Of a DNA stretch of 64,000 bases, positions 51,260 through 59,417 are shown one piece after another. Below the pieces are notes generated by a model. That model saw nothing but the letters and a program-made list of their open reading frames with translations. It did no database searches and was not told where the DNA came from. Numbering within the stretch: the stretch's first letter is position 1; the number at the start of each line of letters is the position of its first letter. The position numbers and the translations under genes are program-made. This DNA is from Flavobacterium microcysteis (GTDB lineage: Bacteria > Bacteroidota > Bacteroidia > Flavobacteriales > Flavobacteriaceae), in the NCBI RefSeq assembly GCF_006385255.1, contig NZ_VFJE01000047.1, forward strand, positions 1 to 64,000, given 5' to 3'.

Positions 51260-52135
51260 ATGGACCGTAAAGATTTTATAAAAAAAGGATTAATGGGCAC
51301 CGGAATGTTTATCACTTCTGCTGCCGTTGGCGATGTAATTAAAAATGACATTGACGAAATCAAGGAATTGGAACCATTGGGATTCAACCATCTTCCAAAC
51401 CCGGAGTCTTTTGTTATGGAAAATACAGTAGTGCATAAAGCAGCTACCCGCGGACATGCTAATCATGGTTGGCTGGATTCTCACCATACTTTCAGTTTCG
51501 CGAATTACCATAATCCGGACAGAATGCACTTTGGTGTATTGAGAGTCTTAAATGACGACCGGGTAGATGCCGGAATGGGTTTTGGAAAACATCCGCATGA
51601 CAATATGGAAATCATTTCTATTCCACTAGAAGGTGATTTAGAACACCAAGACAGCATGGGCAATACTGCCGTAATCAAAAAAGGCGACATCCAGGTCATG
51701 AGTGCCGGAACCGGAATTTATCACAGCGAATACAACAAAAACAAAGACAGGCTGACCAAATTCCTGCAAATCTGGGTATATCCAAACAAGAAAAATGTAA
51801 CCCCACGATACGACCAGATTTCTTTAGACGAAAACGATCGCCACAACAAGTTACAGCAGATATTGTCGCCAAATCAGGATGATGCCGGAGTCTGGATTCA
51901 TCAAGATGCCTGGTTTCATTTAGGCAAATTCGACAAAGGTTTTGCAACCGAATACAAGCTAAAAAAAGAAGGTAACGGAATTTATGCGTTTGTCATCAAA
52001 GGCGATTTCAATATTGGAACTATCAGCCTAAACGAAAGAGACGGATTGGGAATCTGGAATACTTCGGCAATAGCTATAGAATCACTATCAGAAAATGCGG
52101 AAATCTTATTGATGGAAGTACCGATGGTTTTATAA
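51260..52135 (+). CDS. Pirin-family protein with N-terminal export-like segment
   Basis: 291 residues. The first 30 residues (DRKDFIKKGLMGTGMFITSA) look like a signal or Tat-like leader, which is unusual as most pirins are cytoplasmic. The bicupin body carries the pirin metal site: WLDSHHTFSFANY, FGKHPHDNMEIISIPLEG with its His pair, then His and Glu in LEHQDSMGN and YHSEYN. Some pirins have quercetinase activity, others act as redox-responsive regulators. It lies 44 nt before a YceI gene and after a Crp/Fnr gene. Confidence 0.93.
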   Translation: MDRKDFIKKGLMGTGMFITSAAVGDVIKNDIDEIKELEPLGFNHLPNPESFVMENTVVHKAATRGHANHGWLDSHHTFSFANYHNPDRMHFGVLRVLNDDRVDAGMGFGKHPHDNMEIISIPLEGDLEHQDSMGNTAVIKKGDIQVMSAGTGIYHSEYNKNKDRLTKFLQIWVYPNKKNVTPRYDQISLDENDRHNKLQQILSPNQDDAGVWIHQDAWFHLGKFDKGFATEYKLKKEGNGIYAFVIKGDFNIGTISLNERDGLGIWNTSAIAIESLSENAEILLMEVPMVL

Positions 52136-52179
52136 TTCATTATATTTAAAATAAAAACAACTATTAAAAAAACAAAATT

Positions 52180-52710
52180 ATGACAACAACAAAATGGTCA
52201 ATAGACCCAGCCCACTCAGAAATTGGATTCAAAGTAAAACACATGATGTTTACCAACGTATCTGGAAATTTTGAAAAATTTGACGCTTCCATCGAAACTG
52301 ATGGCGACAATTTCGAAACCGCACAGTTTGAATTTTCAGGCGATATCGATTCTATTTCTACAGGAAACAAAGACCGCGATTCGCATTTGCTAAGCGCCGA
52401 CTTTTTTGACGCTTCTCAATTTCCAAAAATCAATTTCAAATCGACATCCTTTAAAAAATTAAACGAAGGAGAATACAAACTGGCAGGCGAGCTGACATTA
52501 CACGGCGTAACAAAACCTGTAACATTAGATGTTGAATTTGGTGGATTAGCAAAAGACCCTTGGGGAAATACCAAAACTGGATTGTCCGTATCTGGAAAAA
52601 TCAATCGAAAAGATTGGGGACTAAATTGGAATTCTGCTTTAGAAACCGGAGGTGTTTTAGTTGGTGAAGAAGTAAAACTTCAAATCGAACTTCAATTTAT
52701 CAAACAATAA
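52180..52710 (+). CDS. Cytoplasmic YceI-family protein
   Basis: 176 residues, no signal peptide. YceI fold signatures: KWSIDPAHSEIGFKVKHMMF, SGDIDSISTGNKDRDSHLLS, LTLHGVTKPVTLDVEFGG, SGKINRKDWGLNWN. Lipocalin-like proteins of this family bind polyisoprenoids. Linked to pirin in one operon, parallel to the MarR/nitroreductase operon that contains an exported YceI. Confidence 0.94.
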   Translation: MTTTKWSIDPAHSEIGFKVKHMMFTNVSGNFEKFDASIETDGDNFETAQFEFSGDIDSISTGNKDRDSHLLSADFFDASQFPKINFKSTSFKKLNEGEYKLAGELTLHGVTKPVTLDVEFGGLAKDPWGNTKTGLSVSGKINRKDWGLNWNSALETGGVLVGEEVKLQIELQFIKQ

Positions 52711-52715
52711 TTACC

Positions 52716-52751
52716 AGCAAGCCTCTCTTTATTGAAAGGCTTGCTTTTTTT
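52716..52751 (+). terminator. Terminator of the pirin/YceI operon
   Basis: Stem AGCAAGCCT/AGGCTTGCT with a 12-nt loop and seven T's, right after the YceI stop. Confidence 0.88.
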
Positions 52752-52760
52752 AGCTAAGTC

Positions 52761-53069
52761 ATGAAAAACATATTATACATAGGAAGGCATCCGGAAATAC
52801 TGGAAACCGTCGTAAGGCTAATCAATAATAATGAAGATTGGTTTGGTGCCGGAGCAGAAACGGATGAAGACGCCATGGAATTGTTTGAACGCATCCATTT
52901 CCACATTGTCTTATTAGGTTGCGGTATTGAGCCTGAAAATGAAGAAAAACTACGTACTTTCTTCAAAAGCACAAACCCCGATTGTGCTATTGTACAGCAT
53001 TATGGTGGCGGAAGCGGATTGCTTACCAATGAAATACGTATGGCTTTAGAAAATCATAACATGGCGTAA
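52761..53069 (+). CDS. Receiver-like protein lacking the phosphorylation site
   Basis: 102 residues with the secondary-structure rhythm of a response-regulator receiver (KNILYIGRHPEILETVVRLI ... FHIVLLGCGIEP), but the acidic pair is replaced by GRH and the phospho-Asp position by Gly/Cys. So it cannot be phosphorylated in the usual way. It starts just after the terminator of the pirin operon and before OsmC. Function unknown; assignment to the receiver fold is by pattern only. Confidence 0.55.
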   Translation: MKNILYIGRHPEILETVVRLINNNEDWFGAGAETDEDAMELFERIHFHIVLLGCGIEPENEEKLRTFFKSTNPDCAIVQHYGGGSGLLTNEIRMALENHNMA

Positions 53070-53129
53070 GGTTTTGGAATCTTATTTTTCTCTAACTTTA
53101 TGCCTATTAACCAACCTAAAATAACACAC

Positions 53130-53546
53130 ATGAAGTTTACAAGAAACGCTAGTGCCAATTGGCAAGGAACAGGAATGGAAGGAAAAGGAACCATTTCTAC
53201 GCAAAGCACTACCTTAGATAAAGCGCAATTATCATTCAAAACCCGTTTTGCAGATGGAGTTGGTACCAATCCCGAAGAATTGATAGGAGCAGCACATGCC
53301 GGCTGTTTCACGATGAAACTTAGTTTTGTATTATCAGAACTTGGATTTACGCCAGAAAATCTGGACACTGTCGCTAAAGTGACTTTTGAAGATGGAAAGA
53401 TAACCACTATAACTTTAGACCTTACGGCAACAGTAAGCAATATTTCAGAAGAACAGTTTCAGGAAGCTGCCAAGAATGCAAAAGAAAACTGCCCGGTATC
53501 ACAGCTTCTGAATGCTGAAATTATCCTGAATGCTAAATTGGTATAA
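53130..53546 (+). CDS. OsmC/Ohr-family peroxiredoxin
   Basis: 138 residues from the ATG at 53130 (MKFTRNASANWQGTGMEGKG); the longer frame from 53100 adds a ten-residue tail that relatives lack. The two catalytic Cys are visible: GAAHAGCFTMKLSFVLSELG and ENCPVSQLLNAEI. Reduces organic and lipid hydroperoxides. Own terminator at 53571. Confidence 0.94.
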   Translation: MKFTRNASANWQGTGMEGKGTISTQSTTLDKAQLSFKTRFADGVGTNPEELIGAAHAGCFTMKLSFVLSELGFTPENLDTVAKVTFEDGKITTITLDLTATVSNISEEQFQEAAKNAKENCPVSQLLNAEIILNAKLV

Positions 53547-53570
53547 GCAATAAAGAATAGAATTCATTTT

Positions 53571-53601
53571 AAACCGCTTCTCAAAAAGGAGCGGTTTTTT
53601 A
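53571..53601 (+). terminator. Terminator after OsmC
   Basis: Stem AAACCGCT..CT/AGGAGCGGTTT followed by T's, 24 nt after the OsmC stop. Confidence 0.8.
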
Positions 53602-53670
53602 TTTTCTATTATTTCCAAAATCTCATTATCGACATAGAAATTATGGAAAACATTATAAGGATACATTTTC

Positions 53671-53678
53671 TATCTTTG
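53671..53678 (+). promoter_or_regulatory. -7 promoter box of the membrane-bound LuxR gene
   Basis: TATCTTTG, an exact TAnnTTTG match 16 nt before the start codon, so the leader is very short. Confidence 0.5.
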
Positions 53679-53694
53679 AATATAAAAATCATCT

Positions 53695-54162
53695 ATGCGG
53701 GAGTTTTTCCAGAAATATAAGTCTACCATTTTATACGGCTTTTCGCTTGCTGTGTTGCTATTTTTGATGAAATGGCTGGAATTCCGACTTATTGTTATTG
53801 ACCATGCTCTGGAAATATACATCGGTTCCATTGCTGTGGTATTTACTGCTCTGGGAATATGGCTTGCTTTAAAGCTCACAAAACCAAAAAAGGAAACGAT
53901 AATAGTCGAAAAAGAAATCTATGTCAACGACGCAGAATTTGTACAGGACAGAAACCAACTTGAAAAATTAAACCTGAGCAAACGTGAAATGGAAGTCCTG
54001 GAACTGATTGCACAAGGTTGCAGCAATCAGGAAATCGCATCGCAGCTTTTTGTTTCATTACCTACCATCAAAACACATTCATCAAAGCTTTTTGAAAAAC
54101 TCGATGTCAATCGCAGGACACAAGCTGTAGAAAAGGCAAAACGCCTGAAATTGATTCCTTAA
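53695..54162 (+). CDS. Membrane-anchored LuxR-type HTH protein
   Basis: 155 residues. Two N-terminal membrane helices (ILYGFSLAVLLFLMKW and IYIGSIAVVFTALGIWLAL), a short linker, and a C-terminal LuxR HTH (about 95-150: LSKREMEVLELIAQGCSNQE, LPTIKTHSSKLFEKLDVN). It has no receiver domain, so activity is probably set by the membrane part or a partner. The next gene encodes a four-span DUF4199 protein; in Bacteroidota these two are often neighbours and may work together. Confidence 0.9.
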   Translation: MREFFQKYKSTILYGFSLAVLLFLMKWLEFRLIVIDHALEIYIGSIAVVFTALGIWLALKLTKPKKETIIVEKEIYVNDAEFVQDRNQLEKLNLSKREMEVLELIAQGCSNQEIASQLFVSLPTIKTHSSKLFEKLDVNRRTQAVEKAKRLKLIP

Positions 54163-54282
54163 AAATCATACTTAAGTTGTAAACTGGCAATTTTAGAGTA
54201 AAATCATCCTTAAGTATGACCTCCAGCCATCCAAAAAAATTCAATTTTGCATCATTGAAAATCAACTAAAAAATTTAAAACG

Positions 54283-54822
54283 ATGAAAAAAACAATTTTA
54301 ATCAATGGACTTATTGCCGGATTTATAGTTACGGCGATGATGGTGACTTCTTCCCTGCTATGCTATAAAAATCCAAATTTTGAAGGCAGCATGGTTCTCG
54401 GTTATCTGGGAATGCTACTTGCTTTTTCTTTTGTATTTGTAGGTATCAAAAGTTACCGCGACAAACATAATTCCGGAACAATCAGTTTCGGAGAAGCATT
54501 TAAGATTGGATTGTTTATTACCCTTATCGCATCAACAGTATATGTAGCAGTATGGCTTGTTGAATATTATTTCTTTATTCCTGATTTTATGGAAAAATAT
54601 TCAGCCCATGTGCTCAAGCAGGCAGCTGAAAAAGGCGCTACTGCAGCAGAAATACAAAGCCAGACTGCTCAAATGGAAACCTATAAAGAATGGTATAAGA
54701 ATCCTATTTTAATTATTCTCATGACCTATGCTGAAATACTTCCTATAGGATTAGTTGTTACTCTGATTAGTGCGTTAATCCTTAAGCGTAATCAAAAACC
54801 GGAAAAATTTACTACTGCATAA
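54283..54822 (+). CDS. DUF4199 membrane protein
   Basis: 179 residues with four hydrophobic spans (INGLIAGFIVTAMMVTSSLL, LGYLGMLLAFSFVFVGI, IGLFITLIASTVYVAVWLV, ILIILMTYAEILPIGLVVTL) and the family-like NSGTISFGEAFKIG loop. Integral inner-membrane protein of unknown role, 120 bp after the membrane-bound LuxR gene, followed by a terminator. Confidence 0.88.
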   Translation: MKKTILINGLIAGFIVTAMMVTSSLLCYKNPNFEGSMVLGYLGMLLAFSFVFVGIKSYRDKHNSGTISFGEAFKIGLFITLIASTVYVAVWLVEYYFFIPDFMEKYSAHVLKQAAEKGATAAEIQSQTAQMETYKEWYKNPILIILMTYAEILPIGLVVTLISALILKRNQKPEKFTTA

Positions 54823-54857
54823 AAAAAGAACCCTGCTTTTCGCAGGGTTCTTTTTTC
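54823..54857 (+). terminator. Terminator after DUF4199
   Basis: Stem GAACCCTGC/GCAGGGTTC with loop TTTTC, flanked by an A-run and a T-run, directly after the stop codon. Confidence 0.92.
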
Positions 54858-54897
54858 TCATCTCATGTAAGGGTTTTTCTTTTCGTCATATATATTG

Positions 54898-55089
54898 CTA
54901 AAACAGCATCATATTGATGTCGTTGTTTTTCAAAAGCTCAAAATTCGTTTTTAAGAGATTCCTCAATTGCAAATTCTTATCCTTCATCTTTTTTTTAAGT
55001 TCCTCCTTCTTACTGATTAGCTCTTCAGTAAAACTTGGTTTTTGGAATAGGTTTCTTTCCGCTGTTCCAAAAGTAGTTTTCGTTTCCAT
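54898..55089 (-). CDS. Small hypothetical protein, coiled-coil
   Basis: 63 residues: METKTTFGTAERNLF, then a Lys/Glu/Leu-rich helix (EELISKKEELKKKMKDKNLQ) and a hydrophobic end. No family recognised. Accepted over the antisense frame (54914-55096) because its composition is ordinary while the antisense is a Phe/Ser-rich shadow. Confidence 0.5.
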   Translation of the reverse strand: METKTTFGTAERNLFQKPSFTEELISKKEELKKKMKDKNLQLRNLLKTNFELLKNNDINMMLF

Positions 55090-55202
55090 TTTATAGCAAT
55101 TTCAAGGTTAGTGGTGTGCTTTTTTCACTTCTACAAGATACGACATTTTATTGGCTGCTATGCTAACTTTAACTTAAGAGTTGATTAAATAATCTACCAA
55201 AT

Positions 55203-55235
55203 AAAAAAAGAGCCGGCTAATTAGCGGCTCTTTTC
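55203..55235 (-). terminator. Terminator of the DoxX gene
   Basis: On the minus strand: stem AAAAGAGCCG/CGGCTCTTTT around a short A/T-rich loop, then seven T's. Confidence 0.85.
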
Positions 55236-55258
55236 TTAAATTTAAGTTTATTATTTCT

Positions 55259-55687
55259 TTATTTCTCCATCTTAAAATAGTAATCCAACGAGTGCTTTCC
55301 ACCACCATACATTAAGAAAAACACACAAACGATAAGTGTTACAACTGATATTATCAGATTCGTCATGACTAATGGTCCCACGAAATTAATTAATACTGCT
55401 CCGACTAATATGGGTAACTGTGCCCAGATAGCCCATCGCGTCAGAAGTCCAAATACAATCATAACGCCTCCCATGATATGGGCAGCAGCAACATAATGAT
55501 AGACTAACATTCCTCCATCAAAATTTCCTAAAGGAGCAAGCAAATCAATAAGCCTATGACTTTCTTTTATAAATGATACGCCTTTGAGAAATAGGAATAC
55601 TCCCAAAGCAATCCTTAAAATGTCAATTGGATAAGAAGTATGAGAATTGGCCCATTTATTCAGCTTTTTAATTTTTATCGTTTCCAT
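55259..55687 (-). CDS. DoxX-family membrane protein
   Basis: 142 residues, four membrane spans: ILRIALGVFLFLKGVSFI, LVYHYVAAAHIMGGVMIVFG, LLTRWAIWAQLPILVGAVL and LIISVVTLIVCVFFLMYGGG. The pattern LG.FLF.KG and HIMGG matches DoxX/DoxD-like small membrane proteins. Such proteins are linked in other bacteria to thiol and oxidative-stress tolerance. Monocistronic. Confidence 0.88.
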   Translation of the reverse strand: METIKIKKLNKWANSHTSYPIDILRIALGVFLFLKGVSFIKESHRLIDLLAPLGNFDGGMLVYHYVAAAHIMGGVMIVFGLLTRWAIWAQLPILVGAVLINFVGPLVMTNLIISVVTLIVCVFFLMYGGGKHSLDYYFKMEK

Positions 55688-55800
55688 GACGAAATAATTT
55701 AGAATTACCTATCTAAATTACTAATATTTAAGCATATAAATTATCTTTTTAAGATTAATTTTATTGATTACTAAAAATAGTTCTCGATAAGCCTTCATAT

Positions 55801-55852
55801 ACTTTGCGTCTTTGCGAGCAATATTTTCACGCAAAGACGCAGAGCCGCAAAG
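55801..55852. repeat. Dispersed hairpin element, copy 2
   Basis: ACTTTGCGTCTTTGCG, a 13-nt loop AGCAATATTTTCA, then CGCAAAGACGCAGAGCCGCA and AAG. It matches copy 1 at 16248-16308 in the loop and right arm; the left arm lacks eight bases of copy 1. Confidence 0.8.
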
Positions 55853-55892
55853 ACCGTTAAAGAATTCTATCTCTAAAGACATTCCTAGAAAT

Positions 55893-55920
55893 AAAAAAGC
55901 AACGCTAAAACGTTGCTTTC
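55893..55920 (-). terminator. Terminator of the PASTA/rluD operon
   Basis: Stem AAAGCAACG/CGTTGCTTT; on the minus strand a T-run follows. It lies just after the rluD stop codon. Confidence 0.85.
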
Positions 55921-55925
55921 TCTTT

Positions 55926-56966
55926 TTAATCTTCTTCTTCGACAGTGTGTGAATTAGAATAGACTCGCCATTTTGCGATACATTCTTTCATATCTTCCGG
56001 AAGTTCTGTATCAAAGCTCATAAATTCTTTTGTCGTTGGATGCATAAAACCTAATGTTTTTGCATGCAGCGCCTGTCTTGGCAATACTTTAAAACAATTG
56101 TCTATAAACTGCTTGTATTTTGTAAAAGTTGTTCCTTTTAATATCAGGTTACCACCATAACGCTCGTCATTAAAAAGCGTATGTCCAATATGTTTCATAT
56201 GAACACGTATCTGGTGTGTTCTTCCAGTTTCCAGCTTACAAGAAACCAAAGTTACATACCCAAAACGTTCCATAACTTTATAATGAGTTACAGCATGTTT
56301 TCCTTCTCCATCCGGAACGACAGCCATCTGCATTCTATCTTTAGCGTGTCTTGCAATATCTCCGGTAACCGTGCCTTCATCTTCAATCACATTTCCCCAA
56401 ACCAAAGCAAGATACTCTCTCTCTGATGTTTTTTCTTCAAACTGTTTGGCCAGGAAAGCCATTGCCTGTTCTGTTTTGGCAACGACCAAAAGTCCTGAAG
56501 TGTCTTTATCAATTCTGTGAACTAATCCCGGACGCTCGCTACTGTTTAGTGGCAGGTTCTCAAAATGGTAAGCCAAAGCATTTACCAGAGTTCCTGTATA
56601 ATTTCCATGTCCAGGATGCACAACTAAACCGGCTGGTTTATTGATTACCAACAGAGCATCGTCTTCATAAACAATATCAAGCGGAATATTTTCAGGAAGT
56701 ATAAGGTTTTCAAAAGGCGGGTGCGAAAGCAAAACCCTTACAACATCTAAAGCTTTTACTTTATAATTGGATTTTACCGGAACATCGTTTACATAAATAT
56801 TCCCTGCTGTAGCAGCCTGCTGTATTTTATTTCTTGTCGCATTTTCAACAAGATTCATCAAAAATTTATCTACACGCAAAGGCGACTGCCCTTTTGACGC
56901 CTCAAATCTGTAATGTTCAAACAATTCGTCATCTAACGCCTCGTCTGCTATCGGATTCTCTATCAT
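55926..56966 (-). CDS. rluD: RluD-type 23S rRNA pseudouridine synthase
   Basis: 346 residues. An N-terminal S4 RNA-binding domain (about 30-90: LRVDKFLMNLVENATRNKIQ) precedes the RluA/RluD catalytic domain with PGLVHRIDKDTSGLLVVAKT, whose Asp is the catalytic residue, and SCKLETGRTHQIRVHMKHIG. Isomerises uridines in helix 69 of 23S rRNA if a true RluD. Starts within the last 4 nt of the PASTA gene, so the two are co-translated. Confidence 0.93.
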   Translation of the reverse strand: MIENPIADEALDDELFEHYRFEASKGQSPLRVDKFLMNLVENATRNKIQQAATAGNIYVNDVPVKSNYKVKALDVVRVLLSHPPFENLILPENIPLDIVYEDDALLVINKPAGLVVHPGHGNYTGTLVNALAYHFENLPLNSSERPGLVHRIDKDTSGLLVVAKTEQAMAFLAKQFEEKTSEREYLALVWGNVIEDEGTVTGDIARHAKDRMQMAVVPDGEGKHAVTHYKVMERFGYVTLVSCKLETGRTHQIRVHMKHIGHTLFNDERYGGNLILKGTTFTKYKQFIDNCFKVLPRQALHAKTLGFMHPTTKEFMSFDTELPEDMKECIAKWRVYSNSHTVEEED

Positions 56967-57568
56967 TCTGCCGTTTCTGTATCTGTATTTTTAATCGAAT
57001 CCGTTTCCTCTTCAAATCCTACTTTTCCGTCACCCAAGACCAAATCAATTTTAGATGCTTTTTTCACTTTGTCGCCAGGCTTTAATTTCTTGCCATCTGC
57101 ATACATTTCCAAAACCATATCTTTACCCAAATAAGGCTTATATGTTTTTTTACCAATCTCAAGGCCTAATGCCACAAGAGACGGTTCTGCCTGACGCAAT
57201 GTTTTTTCAATCAGATCCGGAATGGTTACCATTCCAAAATCAGCAGAATTCACTTTTATATAGATTTTTCTACCATCTTTTACTTTTGCACCTGGTAGCG
57301 GGTCCTGTTGTACAACTGTGTATTTTGGAAAATCTTTATTATAGTCTACCGTATCCAGCAAAACATATCCTAAGTTAAGTTCATCAAGTTTTTCCTCTGC
57401 TTGCTGTTCTGTCAGTTTTCTCAAATCCGGAACCGTGATTTCATTGCCATGGTCAGTAGCGTAGCTCAACCATTGCAGGATTAAAAAAACCAATACAATT
57501 ATGATCCCAAAAGCCAGTAAAAGCTGCTTGAAAAAAGATTTGCTGGTAAGATATTGTCTTAAAGTCAT
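56963..57568 (-). CDS. PASTA-domain membrane protein
   Basis: 201 residues. One membrane span (LLLAFGIIIVLVFLILQWLS) and two or more periplasmic PASTA domains (VPDLRKLTEQQAEEKLDELN, VVQQDPLPGAKVKDG, IPDLIEKTLRQAEPSLVALG). There is no kinase or transpeptidase domain. PASTA domains bind cell-wall fragments or beta-lactams. Its conserved place next to ddl (divergent, 154 bp) and rluD suggests a peptidoglycan-linked role. Confidence 0.92.
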   Translation of the reverse strand: MTLRQYLTSKSFFKQLLLAFGIIIVLVFLILQWLSYATDHGNEITVPDLRKLTEQQAEEKLDELNLGYVLLDTVDYNKDFPKYTVVQQDPLPGAKVKDGRKIYIKVNSADFGMVTIPDLIEKTLRQAEPSLVALGLEIGKKTYKPYLGKDMVLEMYADGKKLKPGDKVKKASKIDLVLGDGKVGFEEETDSIKNTDTETAE

Positions 57569-57631
57569 AAAAATTACATTTCGTGCAAAGATATAAAAAT
57601 ACTAAAGGTTTTTAGTTTCAATAATTAGTGA

Positions 57632-57639
57632 TATTTTTG
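57632..57639 (+). promoter_or_regulatory. -7 promoter box of ddl
   Basis: TATTTTTG, an exact match, which would give a leader of about 80 nt. An AAAATCTAAAATCC repeat string lies in that leader. Confidence 0.4.
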
Positions 57640-57722
57640 TGAGAGGTTTTGGGCGTTTTTTAAGTTTCCAGACCTAATTTTTGACAACAAACAAGTCTAA
57701 AATCTAAAATCCAAAATCTTCC

Positions 57723-58709
57723 ATGAACATAGCCGTTGTAATGGGTGGATATTCTGACGAATCAGTTATATCGCTCCGTAGTGGTCAGCTAATCCTTAAC
57801 AATCTCGACAATAATAAATACAAAACGTTTGAAGTCCATATTTTATTGGATGGCTGGAACGTAATACAAGGAGAAGAAAAATTCCCGATTGACAAATCTG
57901 ATTTTACTTTTACCCAAAATGGAGCAAAGACAAAATTTGATGTCATAATCAACACCATCCACGGAACGCCTGGCGAAGACGGCCATATGCAGGCGTATTG
58001 GGAACTTTTGGAAATTCCGTATTCAGGATGCAATTTCTATCAGTCAGCCCTGACATTCAACAAAAGAGATACCTTATCTGTGCTTTCGAAATTTAACATC
58101 CCGAAGGCAAAATCCATATATCTTTCCAAAGGAGATGCAATTAATGCCGAAGAAATCAAATCTGAGCTTGGCCTGCCTTTCTTTGTAAAACCAAATCAAT
58201 CCGGAAGCAGTCTTGGTGTTTCTAAAGTAAACGACCTTTCAGAATTCGACAAAGCTCTGGATTTTGCTTTTGCAGAAGACAGCGATATATTAATCGAATC
58301 GTTCTTAAAAGGAACGGAAGTGTCTGTTGGAGTTCTTAATTACAAAGGAGAAACCAAAGTTTTAGGCTTGACCGAAATTGTTCCTCATAATGACTTTTTC
58401 GATTATGAAGCCAAATATTTAGGCAAATCAGACGAAATCACTCCGGCAAGACTATCTGCTGAAGTAGAGCAAAAAGTAAGAGAAACAGCTGCAAAAGTAT
58501 ATCAGGCACTTGGCATGTCTGGTTTTTCCAGAACCGATTTTATCGTAATGGATGATGTACCGCACTTTATTGAAATGAATACGAATCCGGGATTATCCGG
58601 ACAAAGTATTTTCCCGCAACAGGCAGCCTATGCAAAAATTGCTTTCTCTGATCTGTTAGACAATGAAATCGAATTGGCTTTAAAAAGAAAACTATTATGG
58701 AGAAAATAG
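57723..58709 (+). CDS. ddl: D-alanine--D-alanine ligase
   Basis: 328 residues. ATP-grasp enzyme: N-terminus NIAVVMGGYSDESVISLRSG, HGTPGEDGHMQAYWELLEIP, the ATP-binding FFVKPNQSGSSLGVSKV, and the metal site with HFIEMNTNPGLSGQSIFPQQ. Joins two D-Ala for peptidoglycan precursors in the cytoplasm. Its last 13 nt overlap coaD. Confidence 0.96.
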   Translation: MNIAVVMGGYSDESVISLRSGQLILNNLDNNKYKTFEVHILLDGWNVIQGEEKFPIDKSDFTFTQNGAKTKFDVIINTIHGTPGEDGHMQAYWELLEIPYSGCNFYQSALTFNKRDTLSVLSKFNIPKAKSIYLSKGDAINAEEIKSELGLPFFVKPNQSGSSLGVSKVNDLSEFDKALDFAFAEDSDILIESFLKGTEVSVGVLNYKGETKVLGLTEIVPHNDFFDYEAKYLGKSDEITPARLSAEVEQKVRETAAKVYQALGMSGFSRTDFIVMDDVPHFIEMNTNPGLSGQSIFPQQAAYAKIAFSDLLDNEIELALKRKLLWRK

Positions 58710-59155
58710 CCGTATTCCCAGGATCATTTGACCCGATAACTTTGGGTCATTATGACATTATCAAGAGAAGCATTCCGCTTTTTGACAAGATTATCGTTGC
58801 TATTGGTGTCAATGCCGATAAAAAATATATGTTTTCTTTAGATGAAAGAAAACGCTTTATAGAAGAATGCTTTGAAAATCATCCAACTGTTTCTGTTGCT
58901 ACCTATGAAGGTCTGACAATAGATTTTTGTAAAAAAGTAGATGCGAAATTTATTTTGAGAGGTTTGAGAAATCCTGCCGATTTTGAATTTGAAAAAGCCA
59001 TTGCCCATACCAATCGTAAGCTTTCAAAAATCGAAACCGTCTTTTTACTTACTGCTGCCAATACCTCTTATATCAGTTCCAGCATTGTAAGAGATGTTAT
59101 TCGCAACGGCGGAGAATACGAATTATTAGTCCCGGATGCTGTTAGAGTAAAATAA
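58697..59155 (+). CDS. coaD: Phosphopantetheine adenylyltransferase
   Basis: 152 residues. Nucleotidyltransferase motif FPGSFDPITLGHYDII (TxGH), ILRGLRNPADFEFEKAIAHT and a closing ISSSIVRDV. Catalyses the fourth step of coenzyme A synthesis. Overlaps the end of ddl by 13 nt in another frame, so translation is coupled. Confidence 0.96.
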   Translation: MEKIAVFPGSFDPITLGHYDIIKRSIPLFDKIIVAIGVNADKKYMFSLDERKRFIEECFENHPTVSVATYEGLTIDFCKKVDAKFILRGLRNPADFEFEKAIAHTNRKLSKIETVFLLTAANTSYISSSIVRDVIRNGGEYELLVPDAVRVK

Positions 59156-59417
59156 ACTTTACTGATTGTTTTAGCCACTGGATCTTTTTAATCATCTCAA
59201 TCTGTGGCTTATTATTTTTTGCCACTGATTACGCAGATTCCCTCAGATTTTATCGACCTCTGAATCTTTTTAATCACCTTAATCTGTGGCTTATTATTTT
59301 CGTCACAGATTAACGGATTCTCATCCATTTTTGACAATTATAATCATTTTAATTCACTATATATTTCAAATTCATTTTAATTAACTGTACTTTCGCCAAA
59401 AATAAAATCCATTAAAA
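59156..59417. repeat. Intergenic CTGTGGCTTATTATTTT-type repeats
   Basis: Two near copies of TCTTTTTAATCA.CT.AATCTGTGGCTTATTATTTT (starting about 59183 and 59264) with GCCACTGATTACGCAGATT between them. Related to the AATCTGTGGCTAAAAT family elsewhere in the window. No gene seen. Confidence 0.72.

Noticed and set aside
54914..55096. Plus-strand 60-residue ORF
   Set aside because: Low-complexity Phe/Ser antisense of the small coiled-coil gene.
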